A stretch of DNA of 7,492 bases from an uncultured Bacteroidales bacterium. Lineage in GTDB: Bacteria; Bacteroidota; Bacteroidia; Bacteroidales; Muribaculaceae. A program made the position numbers and the translations under genes. Each line of letters starts with the position of its first letter. Position 1 is the stretch's first letter. The stretch spans positions 1 to 7,492 of the forward strand of contig CALZQD010000076.1 in NCBI GenBank assembly GCA_945828175.1. Reading direction: 5' to 3'. Positions 1 to 6,721 of the stretch are shown in pieces. The notes below the pieces were generated by a model. It searched no databases. It had not been told where the DNA came from and worked only from the letters and a program-made list of their open reading frames with translations.

Positions 1-1
1 C

Positions 2-355
2 GTCATCGCTGCCGCCGCGGCACAGCTCGACGAATACTTCGCCCGTCGTCGGCGCACATTTGACCTGCCGCTTTTATTCGTCGGCACCGACTTTCAGAAG
101 GCCGTCTGGCAGCGCCTGCTGTCGATTCCCTATGGCGAGACGCTGTCATACAGAGCCATGGCCACCGACTTAGGCATGGCCAAAGCCGTCCGTGCAGTCG
201 CCAACGCCAACGGCGCCAACTCCTTATCAATCTTTGCCCCTTGCCACCGTGTCATCGGCTCAAACGGTTCCCTGACCGGCTACGGCGGCGGCCTCGACAC
301 CAAACGCTACCTCCTCGATCTCGAAAGCGGCACTTCCTCCCTCTCCTTCGCCTAA
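2..355 (+). CDS. ogt: Methylated-DNA--protein-cysteine methyltransferase (Ogt/MGMT type), 5' end missing
   Basis: This is a suicide DNA-repair enzyme that transfers the alkyl group from O6-methylguanine (or O4-methylthymine) to its own cysteine. The visible 117 codons cover the whole C-terminal DNA-binding and catalytic domain: FQKAVWQRLLSIPYGET, then SYRAMA, the helix-turn-helix recognition helix with RAVANANGANS, the active-site motif PCHRV (catalytic Cys codon at 242-244), and the family signature GYGGG followed by K and LLDLE. The frame is open to the left edge, so the start and the N-terminal domain lie outside. An internal ATG at 158 is not a plausible start because conserved sequence precedes it. 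The stop is TAA at 353-355. It converges on the PepSY gene and overlaps it by 104 bp at the 3' end. Whether an AraC-type Ada domain precedes it cannot be seen. The family assignment is very secure; ogt rather than adaB naming is a choice. Confidence 0.95.
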   Translation, partial: VIAAAAAQLDEYFARRRRTFDLPLLFVGTDFQKAVWQRLLSIPYGETLSYRAMATDLGMAKAVRAVANANGANSLSIFAPCHRVIGSNGSLTGYGGGLDTKRYLLDLESGTSSLSFA

Positions 356-1820
356 GCGCGAGCAGGAGGCCGGTGATGAGGCTCCAAGCAGCTGCGGCGC
401 CGGCGATGAAGACGAAAAACCATGTCGCGGCATTGCCGAAATAGATGCGGCCGGTGTGAATCTCGAGCGCGAAATTCGCTAACGACATCGGCAGCGTCTC
501 AAACTCAGCCGGTTGCGCAGGCCTCGGCCCGGCAATGACACCGTTGTCAAAAGTAACGATCGACGCCTCTCCCCTTCGGCCGAAATCGTCGCTATAGCCC
601 GACACAGCAGTGCGGCCGAACGGCGGACCGGGCTTGGGCGACACAGCCTCGCCGGTGAAATAGTCCCTGACGTCGCCGCTCGCTGTGTTCCACACAAACA
701 ATCCGCTGAACGACCCGACGAGCCACTCGCCGCGAGTACCGCCCGCACTCCGCTCAAAAACATTCAGGCCCATAACGCTCACAGGTGGCTGGCTCTCAAG
801 GCGCTGCGGCTGCACGTCGAGCGATTTAAGCTCATAAAAGCCCTCTGATGTCGACAGCAGCCAGCGACCGCCGTCATCGTAGTAGCGTATCATCCTCAGC
901 CTGTCGTGCCACGGATTCGCCTCCTCAGCCGCGAGCTTGGTCTTCGCCGTCGCGAGAGCAATCAGCACCGGCGGCCGCAGGCACCAGCCTGAGATGCAGA
1001 CTATTAGCGTCAGTGCAATCGAGTATAGCCCGACATTGCTGTGCCACGACATCGTGCGCCTCAGCGTCGACACTAAGCGCGGCTTCGGTCCGCGCCGCCT
1101 GATACGCCGCGGCAGAAGCGTCATAATAAGCCCTGTAACACAGAGAAATATCATTATCAAGGCCACCGCATCGGCGACCAATATGCCGGGCAGCCCGAAG
1201 AGCTGTCCGCTATGGAAGAGCCACACGGCCCGAAATGCGCTCAGTCCGAGCCGCTCCTCGCCCGCAGGCGCAGCGAGGGTGATTCGCTCGAACTTATTCC
1301 ACGGTCTTTCAGCGACATACAAAGCCGAGCGTCCGACAACGATGAGCGAATCGCCTCTGACGATGGCGTCGCTGAGCGCCTCGCCCCCTTCGCGGGCCAA
1401 TTCGACCGGCTGCCACATCTCTACGCGCTCCTCTCCGGAGGCCCCACGTCGGTAGAGCCCCGTCGTCGCGACGGCGAAAAGCGTCCCGTCGGCGGCCTTC
1501 ACGAGGGCCCTGATGTTGCGGTGATGCGCCGCCTCCGGAAGGCCGGCGTTGTAGTCGGCGAAACCGCGTCCCGTGCTGTCAGTCAGCCATATGCCATTGC
1601 GCCCATAAACTGCTATCTGACCGTCAGGCATGCGCGTCGTACCCCTCAGCAGGCCGCCGTTCCAGCCCTCGTAGCGGTAGAAGGGCGGCAGCACGGCGCG
1701 ACTCACCTCGCAGTCGGCAATCGCGTCGCTGTGATTGAGTAAGACCCCTGACACACAGAACATCACAAGGAAGAAACATACCCCCAATGACGACAGTTTA
1801 TGTTGGCGCCGCAGATTCAT
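252..1820 (-). CDS. PepSY-associated TM helix protein, four membrane helices, putative inner-membrane reductase of the operon
   Basis: This 522-aa protein has the layout of PepSY-associated TM proteins. An N-terminal helix (about residues 10-30, after HKLSSLG) is followed by a long extracytoplasmic region (31-200). A helix at 212-236 is preceded by FHSGQLFG, a helix at 261-285 by WHSNVGLY, and after a second soluble region (286-450) a final helix at 464-489 is preceded by LEIHTGRIYFG. Histidines 7, 30, 203, 260 and 455 flank the helices; characterised PepSY reductases bind haem through such residues, but ligation here is inference. The soluble regions carry short propeller-like repeats (NGIWLT, TGLYRR, EGFYEL, SGLFVW). 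The start ATG overlaps the upstream stop as ATGA, so translation is probably coupled. The Arg-rich tail, residues 490-522, is entirely antisense to the methyltransferase gene. It may reduce or handle iron or haem, as PepSY proteins do in other iron loci, but no substrate can be read from sequence. Confidence 0.8.
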   Translation of the reverse strand: MNLRRQHKLSSLGVCFFLVMFCVSGVLLNHSDAIADCEVSRAVLPPFYRYEGWNGGLLRGTTRMPDGQIAVYGRNGIWLTDSTGRGFADYNAGLPEAAHHRNIRALVKAADGTLFAVATTGLYRRGASGEERVEMWQPVELAREGGEALSDAIVRGDSLIVVGRSALYVAERPWNKFERITLAAPAGEERLGLSAFRAVWLFHSGQLFGLPGILVADAVALIMIFLCVTGLIMTLLPRRIRRRGPKPRLVSTLRRTMSWHSNVGLYSIALTLIVCISGWCLRPPVLIALATAKTKLAAEEANPWHDRLRMIRYYDDGGRWLLSTSEGFYELKSLDVQPQRLESQPPVSVMGLNVFERSAGGTRGEWLVGSFSGLFVWNTASGDVRDYFTGEAVSPKPGPPFGRTAVSGYSDDFGRRGEASIVTFDNGVIAGPRPAQPAEFETLPMSLANFALEIHTGRIYFGNAATWFFVFIAGAAAAWSLITGLLLALRRRRGRKCRFRDRGGSVWCRGRRRSRSGNRLSR

Positions 1821-2674
1821 TTCTTAAACGCGGCGTTAATCGTGTAGCCCCCGAGGGCGATAAACAGTGCGGCGAGCGCCGACATAATGCCGACGTGCTG
1901 CATCGGCTCGAGCCAGATCTCTTTCATGATGCCGATATGGCCGAGAATCTCGACGAAAGTCCAGAAAGTCAGTACCGTCGCTATTGCCATCCTGATATTG
2001 GCGCCCCACGAGGCTATCTTCAGCTGTTTCAGGAAGATAAACATCGAGCCTATAAGGCAGCCGACGGCAATCGCAATGGTCACCGGGTGGGTGTCGCCAA
2101 GAAATTCGGTGTCGTAGCAGAACATCAGCAGCACATAGCAGACCCACATCATCAGGTTGAGTTCCATGAAGGTCACAATCGCCGTGTGGCGCGTTATCGG
2201 CTTGGCGACGATGATGTCGCGGCGGCTGCCGAAGAGCTTTTTCTGACACCAGTTGAAGAAGTTACAGCCCGAGCGGATGCTGAAAAGATAGAGCAGCAGA
2301 AACATCATCATGAAGCCGAAAGTCGCCGGCAGTATCAGGTATTCGGGCTGCGTCACCTTGCCCGTCGCCTCGTCGACATAGGGCTGCATGCCGAAGCGGT
2401 CGGCGTAATATTGAAAGAGGAATTCGACCCAGCCGGTCCAGAACAGCAGTCCGCCGAAGAGGCCGCAGAGGGTCTGCTTCAGATCGCCCTTGACGAAAAC
2501 GCCTATAATGGTGATTATCAGGCCGGCGAGGCCGAGCAGAAAGGCGCACACATGCAGCGGACCCGGCGCGAGCCAATGCTCCATCAATATCATCGCCGCA
2601 TGCCCCAAAGGCATGGTAAACAGCACTAAAAGAAACGATGCCAGGGCTTTACCCGGATATTTTTTTGTAGTCAT
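1817..2674 (-). CDS. Polytopic membrane protein with eight predicted helices, function unknown
   Basis: I do not recognise a named family. The 285-aa protein is strongly hydrophobic. Helices are predicted at about residues 9-30, 40-62, 68-90, 112-133, 166-187, 197-216, 227-250 and 259-280, with short Lys/Arg-bearing loops such as CQKKLFGSRRD (143-153) likely on the cytoplasmic side. Several histidines sit in or next to helices: H25 and H33 (LGHAAMILMEHW), H41, H246 (EILGHIGIM) and H260 (MQHVGIM). That pattern would allow haem or metal binding but does not prove it. The start ATG is 2 nt after the receptor stop, and the stop overlaps the PepSY start, so it is translated between an outer-membrane receptor and a probable inner-membrane reductase. 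A role in moving or processing the receptor's cargo at the inner membrane is therefore likely by context. No ABC, MFS or cytochrome signature is visible. Confidence 0.75.
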   Translation of the reverse strand: MTTKKYPGKALASFLLVLFTMPLGHAAMILMEHWLAPGPLHVCAFLLGLAGLIITIIGVFVKGDLKQTLCGLFGGLLFWTGWVEFLFQYYADRFGMQPYVDEATGKVTQPEYLILPATFGFMMMFLLLYLFSIRSGCNFFNWCQKKLFGSRRDIIVAKPITRHTAIVTFMELNLMMWVCYVLLMFCYDTEFLGDTHPVTIAIAVGCLIGSMFIFLKQLKIASWGANIRMAIATVLTFWTFVEILGHIGIMKEIWLEPMQHVGIMSALAALFIALGGYTINAAFKK

Positions 2675-2676
2675 AA

Positions 2677-4647
2677 TCAGTAAAAATCAATGCTCACGCC
2701 CGCCATGAAGGCCGTGCCGTCGGTCAGCGGACAGTTGAGATAGTAATATAACGGTTTGTAGTTAAATATATTATCCACAGCGAGGCCGACTTTGATATAT
2801 CGCGTCAGAGTCTGGCTTACAGACAGTTTCCAGAGCGTATAAGCCGGATATTCGACCTTGACCGTCCCGGCCGCGATGTCGTAGTAGTCGCGGTATTCGA
2901 CGTTGATCACCGACGACAGCACGCGGCCATTGAGCGATGCGGTCAGCGTATATCCCTCTCTGAAAGTCTTCTCCCAGTCGGCACGCGCCGTCAGCGAGTG
3001 AGGCCGCGCCGGTATATACTGGTTGTTGATTGTGTTGCCGTCACGGTCTTCGGCGAGATGCTCGTCAGTGTAGGCGTATGTCAGCGACGCCGACAGGCCG
3101 TTGGTCCAACGGCCCTTGAGCGCTACCTCGCAGCCGGCGACAGTGTAGTGACGGAGGTTGACATAATCGAGATAAAGCTGGTGGGGGTCACCGGGGAGAT
3201 AATACGGCACGCCGGTGGCTATGCGGTTGTGTACGTCGTTGTAATAGCCCGACACGGTCACGTGGTAGTTGCCTTCGGTATAGTCGGCCGACAGCGTGAA
3301 ATTGTGGCTGCTTTCGGGCCGCAGCGACGGATTGCCCCTGACAATCCAGATACCGGCCATGTCGAAGTCATAATATTTCTCCTTGAGCGTCGGCGCACGG
3401 AATCCCATGCCGTAGCCGGCACGGATATTGACATTATGACGCGGACGGTAGCGCACCGACACTTTCGGCGTCACGCGCGACATTCCGCCGTCTGAGAAAT
3501 AATCGTAGCGCAGCGCGCCGACAGCCTCCCATTTCTCGCCGATGATGCGGTCATACTGCGCGAAAACGTCTGCCGAGTTCTGAGACCGCCGCGGGTCAGA
3601 GAGCTTGGTGTTGAGCATATAGTCGTGCATGAAGTCGGCGCCGGCGGTCAGCGTCCGGCTGTCGCCGAACGTGTGGCTGTAGAGCGCCCTCACGCTGTTG
3701 TTGACATTGCTGTAGCTCCTGACATCGAGACCGCTGATACGACGGTAGTCTGATTTGTCATACTGGTCGAAAGCATAGGAGACATTGAGCATGTCGTCGT
3801 CGCTTATCTGCCACTCGCCCCTCAGACCTGCCGTATAGTCGCGGTAGCGCTCGGGGGTGTCCTCGACGCGCTTGAGCTGGCGGTAGAAAAATCCCGCGCG
3901 GGCCGTCAGCTTCAGTCCGTCGACGGGCGTGTAGCCTAACTGCTCGGTGACATTGGCGACCCGGTTGCCGTAGATTGTCGTCACCACGCGCGTCACCGGG
4001 TCGGCCGCGCTTCTGACGTCATAGTTGTCTGTCGTGTGACAGTGGCCCGTCAGGATGTTGCTCACCCTCCCGCGGCGTGTTGTCAGCGATAGATTGTAAC
4101 GGCGGTCGCCGTGACGGCCGAAACGTGCGTCGGCGGCCACGCGCAGCGGTTTGACAGCCTTGCGGGTGATGATGTTTATCACACCGCCGCCGGCATTGCT
4201 GCCATAGAGCGCGCTCGACGCCCCTTTGACGATTTCGATATGGTCGACGTTAGACATCGTCAGGCGCGAGAAGTCGACGTCGTCCATGGTCTCGCCGGCC
4301 ATGCGCTCGCCGTCGACAAGAAAGAGCACGCTCTGTCCGCCCTGACCGTTGAAATTCAGATGGGTCTGCTGGTTCATCGCGTATGTGAATTCCAGTCCGG
4401 GCATCTCCTGCGTCAGAAGGTCCTGGATGTCGGTGGCGTCGCTGCGCTGTATCTCTTTCATCGTTATCAGACGCGTCTGCACCGGAGTGTCTTTCAGCAG
4501 CTTGGGCACTCGCACACCCGTCACGACCACCTCGTCGAGGTCGAAGAATCTCGCCGACGCGCTGTCTGTATCCTGAACTTCTTCGGCCTGGAGCGCCGAC
4601 GCGGCCGTCAAGGCGGTCAAGGCTGCCGCCATCAGTCTCTGTCTCAT
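2677..4647 (-). CDS. TonB-dependent outer-membrane receptor, HmuR-like haem/iron-ligand uptake
   Basis: This 656-aa receptor would import a ligand bound by the neighbouring lipoprotein, using the proton motive force through TonB. A signal peptide (1-21, ending LQA) is followed by a TonB box at DLDEVVVTG (36-44), a plug domain (about 52-163, with VLFLVDGERM at 107-116 and ALYGSNAGGGVINIITR at 146-162), and a 22-strand-type barrel ending in the aromatic terminus SIDFY. The barrel holds FRAP (416-419) and NPSL (439-442), the paired signature of haem/haemoglobin receptors. The His normally found between these motifs is absent; Met430 sits there. His96 lies in the plug. There is no N-terminal carboxypeptidase-like domain, so this is not a SusC-type glycan receptor. 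An in-frame extension reaches 4887, but start 4647 is chosen because the signal peptide begins there and it overlaps the upstream stop as ATGA. Haem is the best ligand guess; a cobalamin or siderophore ligand is possible. Confidence 0.92.
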   Translation of the reverse strand: MRQRLMAAALTALTAASALQAEEVQDTDSASARFFDLDEVVVTGVRVPKLLKDTPVQTRLITMKEIQRSDATDIQDLLTQEMPGLEFTYAMNQQTHLNFNGQGGQSVLFLVDGERMAGETMDDVDFSRLTMSNVDHIEIVKGASSALYGSNAGGGVINIITRKAVKPLRVAADARFGRHGDRRYNLSLTTRRGRVSNILTGHCHTTDNYDVRSAADPVTRVVTTIYGNRVANVTEQLGYTPVDGLKLTARAGFFYRQLKRVEDTPERYRDYTAGLRGEWQISDDDMLNVSYAFDQYDKSDYRRISGLDVRSYSNVNNSVRALYSHTFGDSRTLTAGADFMHDYMLNTKLSDPRRSQNSADVFAQYDRIIGEKWEAVGALRYDYFSDGGMSRVTPKVSVRYRPRHNVNIRAGYGMGFRAPTLKEKYYDFDMAGIWIVRGNPSLRPESSHNFTLSADYTEGNYHVTVSGYYNDVHNRIATGVPYYLPGDPHQLYLDYVNLRHYTVAGCEVALKGRWTNGLSASLTYAYTDEHLAEDRDGNTINNQYIPARPHSLTARADWEKTFREGYTLTASLNGRVLSSVINVEYRDYYDIAAGTVKVEYPAYTLWKLSVSQTLTRYIKVGLAVDNIFNYKPLYYYLNCPLTDGTAFMAGVSIDFY

Positions 4648-5426
4648 AGCGGATAACGGTATTTTATCGACAGACAGCACTTCACGCCGGCCGCACTCTG
4701 ATAGTCGGCCAACTGCAGCGCGCCCATAGTCCCGTCGCCGAGGCGAATCACAAACACACGGCTGTCGGGCGTGAATGACGGCGGCATAGGCGGTATCTCT
4801 ATCCTGAGCCACGACGACAGCACCGTGTTGACCGCGCTTCCCTGATTGCCTATGATGCCGAGAAGCATACGGTCCTGGTCGATCCACACGTCACTCTCGT
4901 TCCACTCGTCGCCCTTGAATTCGAGACTCTTGTAATAATTGTCGTCGTCGGGCAGCTCGTCGAGCGAGCCATAACGGGTCGCCGCGACAGTGCAGCCGTT
5001 GGTGCGCACGTTGTTGCGGTGAACCGCGAATGTCCACCGTTCGGGCTCGGCCTGCGCCGCCGTCGGGTAGAAGTCACGGTATTCGCGCCGCGATATACCC
5101 TCGCCGAAGACGTCATACCAGTAGGTATAGATGCCGCGGCCCGAGCCGTCGTCCTCGTCAGCACGTGTCATGTCGATGATATATGTCTGCCACGCCGACG
5201 AGGTGTTGTAGTCGGGGTCGGCGGCGACGGCATCACTCAGCGACGGCAGGTCGATATAATGCCACTCTTCCCAGTCCGAGGCGTCGATATAGAGCTCGCC
5301 CGACACCGTCGGTCTCGTTTCGTCGGGCACTTCGTCATAGATACCTCCCAATATACCCTCGCATGCCGACAGCAGTATGGCTGCCGCCGGCATGAAAAGA
5401 TAACTTAATCCTGAAATCAATCTCAT
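4644..5426 (-). CDS. HmuY-family haem-binding lipoprotein
   Basis: This 260-aa protein begins with a lipoprotein signal ending in LLSAC (lipidated Cys22), so it should be anchored in the outer membrane. HmuY proteins bind haem and hand it to a partner receptor, here encoded immediately downstream with an ATGA overlap. Family hallmarks are an early strand YIDASDWEEWHYIDL (46-60), the core motif WTFAVHRNNVRTNG (131-144), the MPPSFTPDSRVFVIRLGDG stretch (214-232), and the end DYQSAAGVKCCLSIKYRYPL (241-260). Matched to P. gingivalis HmuY as I recall it, the regions holding haem ligands His134 and His166 fall near Met187 (DQDRMLLG) and Met214 (IPPMPPS), with no His at either. Haem-binding relatives in Tannerella, Prevotella and Bacteroides are reported to use Met. 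The residue after the Cys is Glu, a weak surface-export signal. Family membership is secure; the actual ligand is inferred. Confidence 0.9.
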   Translation of the reverse strand: MRLISGLSYLFMPAAAILLSACEGILGGIYDEVPDETRPTVSGELYIDASDWEEWHYIDLPSLSDAVAADPDYNTSSAWQTYIIDMTRADEDDGSGRGIYTYWYDVFGEGISRREYRDFYPTAAQAEPERWTFAVHRNNVRTNGCTVAATRYGSLDELPDDDNYYKSLEFKGDEWNESDVWIDQDRMLLGIIGNQGSAVNTVLSSWLRIEIPPMPPSFTPDSRVFVIRLGDGTMGALQLADYQSAAGVKCCLSIKYRYPL

Positions 5427-6004
5427 TTCTTACCTTCGTAGCTTGCTGTGATCGGGAAAGGCATCGCACCGAGTTTGAATGGATTGCTCACCCTGATGCC
5501 CGCGTCGGTCTTTTCGATGAGTATCGTGCTCGTGGCGCCGAGCGCATAATCCTTGTCCATCGTCGCCGTGCCGCCCTTCTCGGCCTTGAAGTGCTGGGTC
5601 AGCCCGTCGTTACTGTAATCACGGTAGAAACCGCCCTTGTCTTCATCATAGGCGATATTGCCGATTGTGCATGTCCCGAGAGTGAGATCGCCCATCACAG
5701 TGCCGCCTAACATATACTCCTGCCACGTGAAATTGACCGTACCGTCTTCGTTGGCGGTGATGACGACCGAGGTCTCGGCGGTGTAGGTAAACTGTCCGCC
5801 GACGACAACCGTGTTGGTGCCGGTGTATGTGCCGCCAAGCTCTTCGGCCGGAGAAGTCTCTTCGATGATGAAAGTCATTTCCTTGATATCGCCGACAGCG
5901 ACAGTGCTGACCGTGCCGTCATTGAGCTCGATTTTGAGATATTCGGTTTCTGCGCTTGCCGCGAACGCGCATAAAAAAGCTGCGGCTATGATACTCTTTT
6001 TCAT
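5423..6004 (-). CDS. Secreted calycin-like domain protein
   Basis: This 193-aa protein has a clean signal peptide (MKKSIIAAAFLCAFAASA, cut before Glu19). A short strand-turn-strand module (EYLKIELNDG ... DIKEMTF, 21-45) precedes a domain from about residue 57 to the end. That domain starts GGTYTG and is made of alternating beta strands ending in FPITASYEG. This matches the calycin-like barrel found in small secreted Bacteroidales proteins, some of them encoded next to HmuY and TonB-receptor genes; I assign it from sequence character rather than a search. Calycins (lipocalins, nitrophorins) often bind small hydrophobic ligands including haem, so a ligand-binding partner role is plausible but not shown. 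There is no lipobox Cys, so it is probably periplasmic or exported. Its start shares one base with the upstream stop (TAATG) and its stop overlaps the HmuY start (ATGA). Confidence 0.75.
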   Translation of the reverse strand: MKKSIIAAAFLCAFAASAETEYLKIELNDGTVSTVAVGDIKEMTFIIEETSPAEELGGTYTGTNTVVVGGQFTYTAETSVVITANEDGTVNFTWQEYMLGGTVMGDLTLGTCTIGNIAYDEDKGGFYRDYSNDGLTQHFKAEKGGTATMDKDYALGATSTILIEKTDAGIRVSNPFKLGAMPFPITASYEGKK

Positions 6005-6441
6005 TATCGTTTGATATATTTGATTGATTTATTGTTTACTGTTATGATATAGAGGCCTCCGGCAAGAGATTCGAGCGACACACGTCCCACGCCGGCGGCG
6101 ACAGCTGTGCCGCCAGCGCTGTAGACCGTGATGGCCTTGCCATCGCATGTAAACACATTGCCCCTGAGGCTGTAGACCGTCTCTTCGCCGAGCGACGTGT
6201 CTATGCTCGACGCCGGTGTCTTCACGAAATCAAACGACTTTACCTCATCGCGGCTGTAACTTGCCGACAACTTGTCAGAACCGACGAGCATGTTTGTCTC
6301 GTCGAAACTGATGCGCGGATGCTCGTCGAGGCTGTAGGTCTCGGTGCGCCCGTCGCTGAGATTCACCCTCAGCGACAGCTCTGACGCCCGCCCTACAGCC
6401 GCCGACAGCAACAACAGAAATAAAACAGAAATCTTCTTCAT
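6004..6441 (-). CDS. Small secreted protein with a T9SS type A sorting-domain-like C terminus, first gene of the operon
   Basis: This 145-aa protein has a signal peptide (residues 1-19, MKKISVLFLLLLSAAVGRA). An N-terminal module (SLRVNLSDGRTETYSL ... PRISF, 23-46) is followed by a C-terminal segment (about 88-145) containing ITVYSAGG, SLESLAGGLYIITV and a basic end IKYIKR. The latter has the look of a T9SS type A sorting domain: a beta-rich tail with G-x-YI-x-x-V shortly before a Lys/Arg-ending terminus. With porV encoded divergently next door, export by T9SS is credible. There is no obvious catalytic or binding domain between, so it may be a surface adaptor or a remnant cargo. The frame extends upstream to 6507, but the promoter at 6508-6477 lies inside that extension, so start 6441, with the signal peptide, is preferred. 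Another ATG at 6462 is less likely. Function is unknown. Confidence 0.7.
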   Translation of the reverse strand: MKKISVLFLLLLSAAVGRASELSLRVNLSDGRTETYSLDEHPRISFDETNMLVGSDKLSASYSRDEVKSFDFVKTPASSIDTSLGEETVYSLRGNVFTCDGKAITVYSAGGTAVAAGVGRVSLESLAGGLYIITVNNKSIKYIKR

Positions 6442-6476
6442 ATTTTTAGGGTTTTTATTCATCAACTTTGACACTG

Positions 6477-6508
6477 CAAAATTACATCCGGCTTTCGCTT
6501 CGCGCAAT
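6477..6508 (-). promoter_or_regulatory. Bacteroidota-type promoter of the six-gene operon
   Basis: On the minus strand TAATTTTG (6484-6477) matches the Bacteroidota -7 consensus TAnnTTTG exactly. ATTG (6508-6505) supplies a partial -33 element (consensus TTTG) with a 20-nt spacer, within the usual range. The predicted transcription start is near 6471, giving a leader of about 30 nt before the ATG at 6441. The segment is AT-rich relative to the genes around it. Confidence 0.65.
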
Positions 6509-6552
6509 ACCCTAAAATAGTGAAACTTACTACCCGATTTTAAGTATTGTCG

Positions 6553-6671
6553 TAGCCACAGAGTGGCGAGGTTATGACATAACCCCTGGCGCAGGAGCTT
6601 CGTAGAAGCGACTAAGCCTGGGGAAAGATAGATACTAAGGCACTAAGCTTCGGAGAAGCGCTGTTGTGGTA
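6553..6671. repeat. Palindrome-rich block, REP- or MITE-like
   Basis: About 119 bp contain a chain of perfect short inverted repeats: GCCAC/GTGGC (6555-6567, 3-nt loop), GGTTATG/CATAACC (6570-6584, 1-nt centre), GCTTC/GAAGC (6597-6609) and GCTTC/GAAGC (6647-6659). The third is enclosed by CCCCTGGC (6583-6590) pairing with GCCTGGGG (6616-6623) around one T:T mismatch. The last two are near-identical 15-mers (6596-6610 and 6646-6660, 14 of 15 bases) set 50 bp apart. The ends TAgCCACA (6553-6560) and TGTGGTA (6665-6671) form an imperfect inverted repeat with one extra base. There is no open reading frame of note inside. Whether it recurs in the genome cannot be seen from this window. Confidence 0.6.
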
Positions 6672-6721
6672 GCAAATTTCTCCGGCTCTCCCGTCAAAAA
6701 CTGCAAAATAACAACTTCTGT

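Noticed and set aside
158..355. Separate small gene starting at ATG 158
   Set aside because: Conserved methyltransferase sequence (FQKAVW, IPYGET) is in the same open frame upstream, so this is the interior of the truncated repair gene.
1787..2629. 280-codon open frame on the plus strand across the eight-helix membrane gene
   Set aside because: It is antisense to a well-formed membrane protein, is rich in His, Glu and Gln with no domain or signal, and such long antisense frames are expected in GC-rich third-position coding DNA.
4648..4887. 80-residue N-terminal extension of the TonB receptor frame
   Set aside because: It is out of frame with, and lies inside, the HmuY-like gene; it is Arg-rich and would bury the receptor signal peptide. 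The ATG at 4647 sits in an ATGA overlap.
6442..6507. 22-residue upstream extension of the first operon gene
   Set aside because: It contains the predicted promoter and would place a hydrophilic stretch before a clear signal peptide.
6518..6531. TAGT-N6-ACTA near-palindrome, with TACCC at 6508-6512 and 6531-6535, just upstream of the operon promoter
   Set aside because: The position would suit an operator for an iron or haem regulator, but 4-bp arms and a 5-bp direct repeat are too short to rise above chance and match no site I know.
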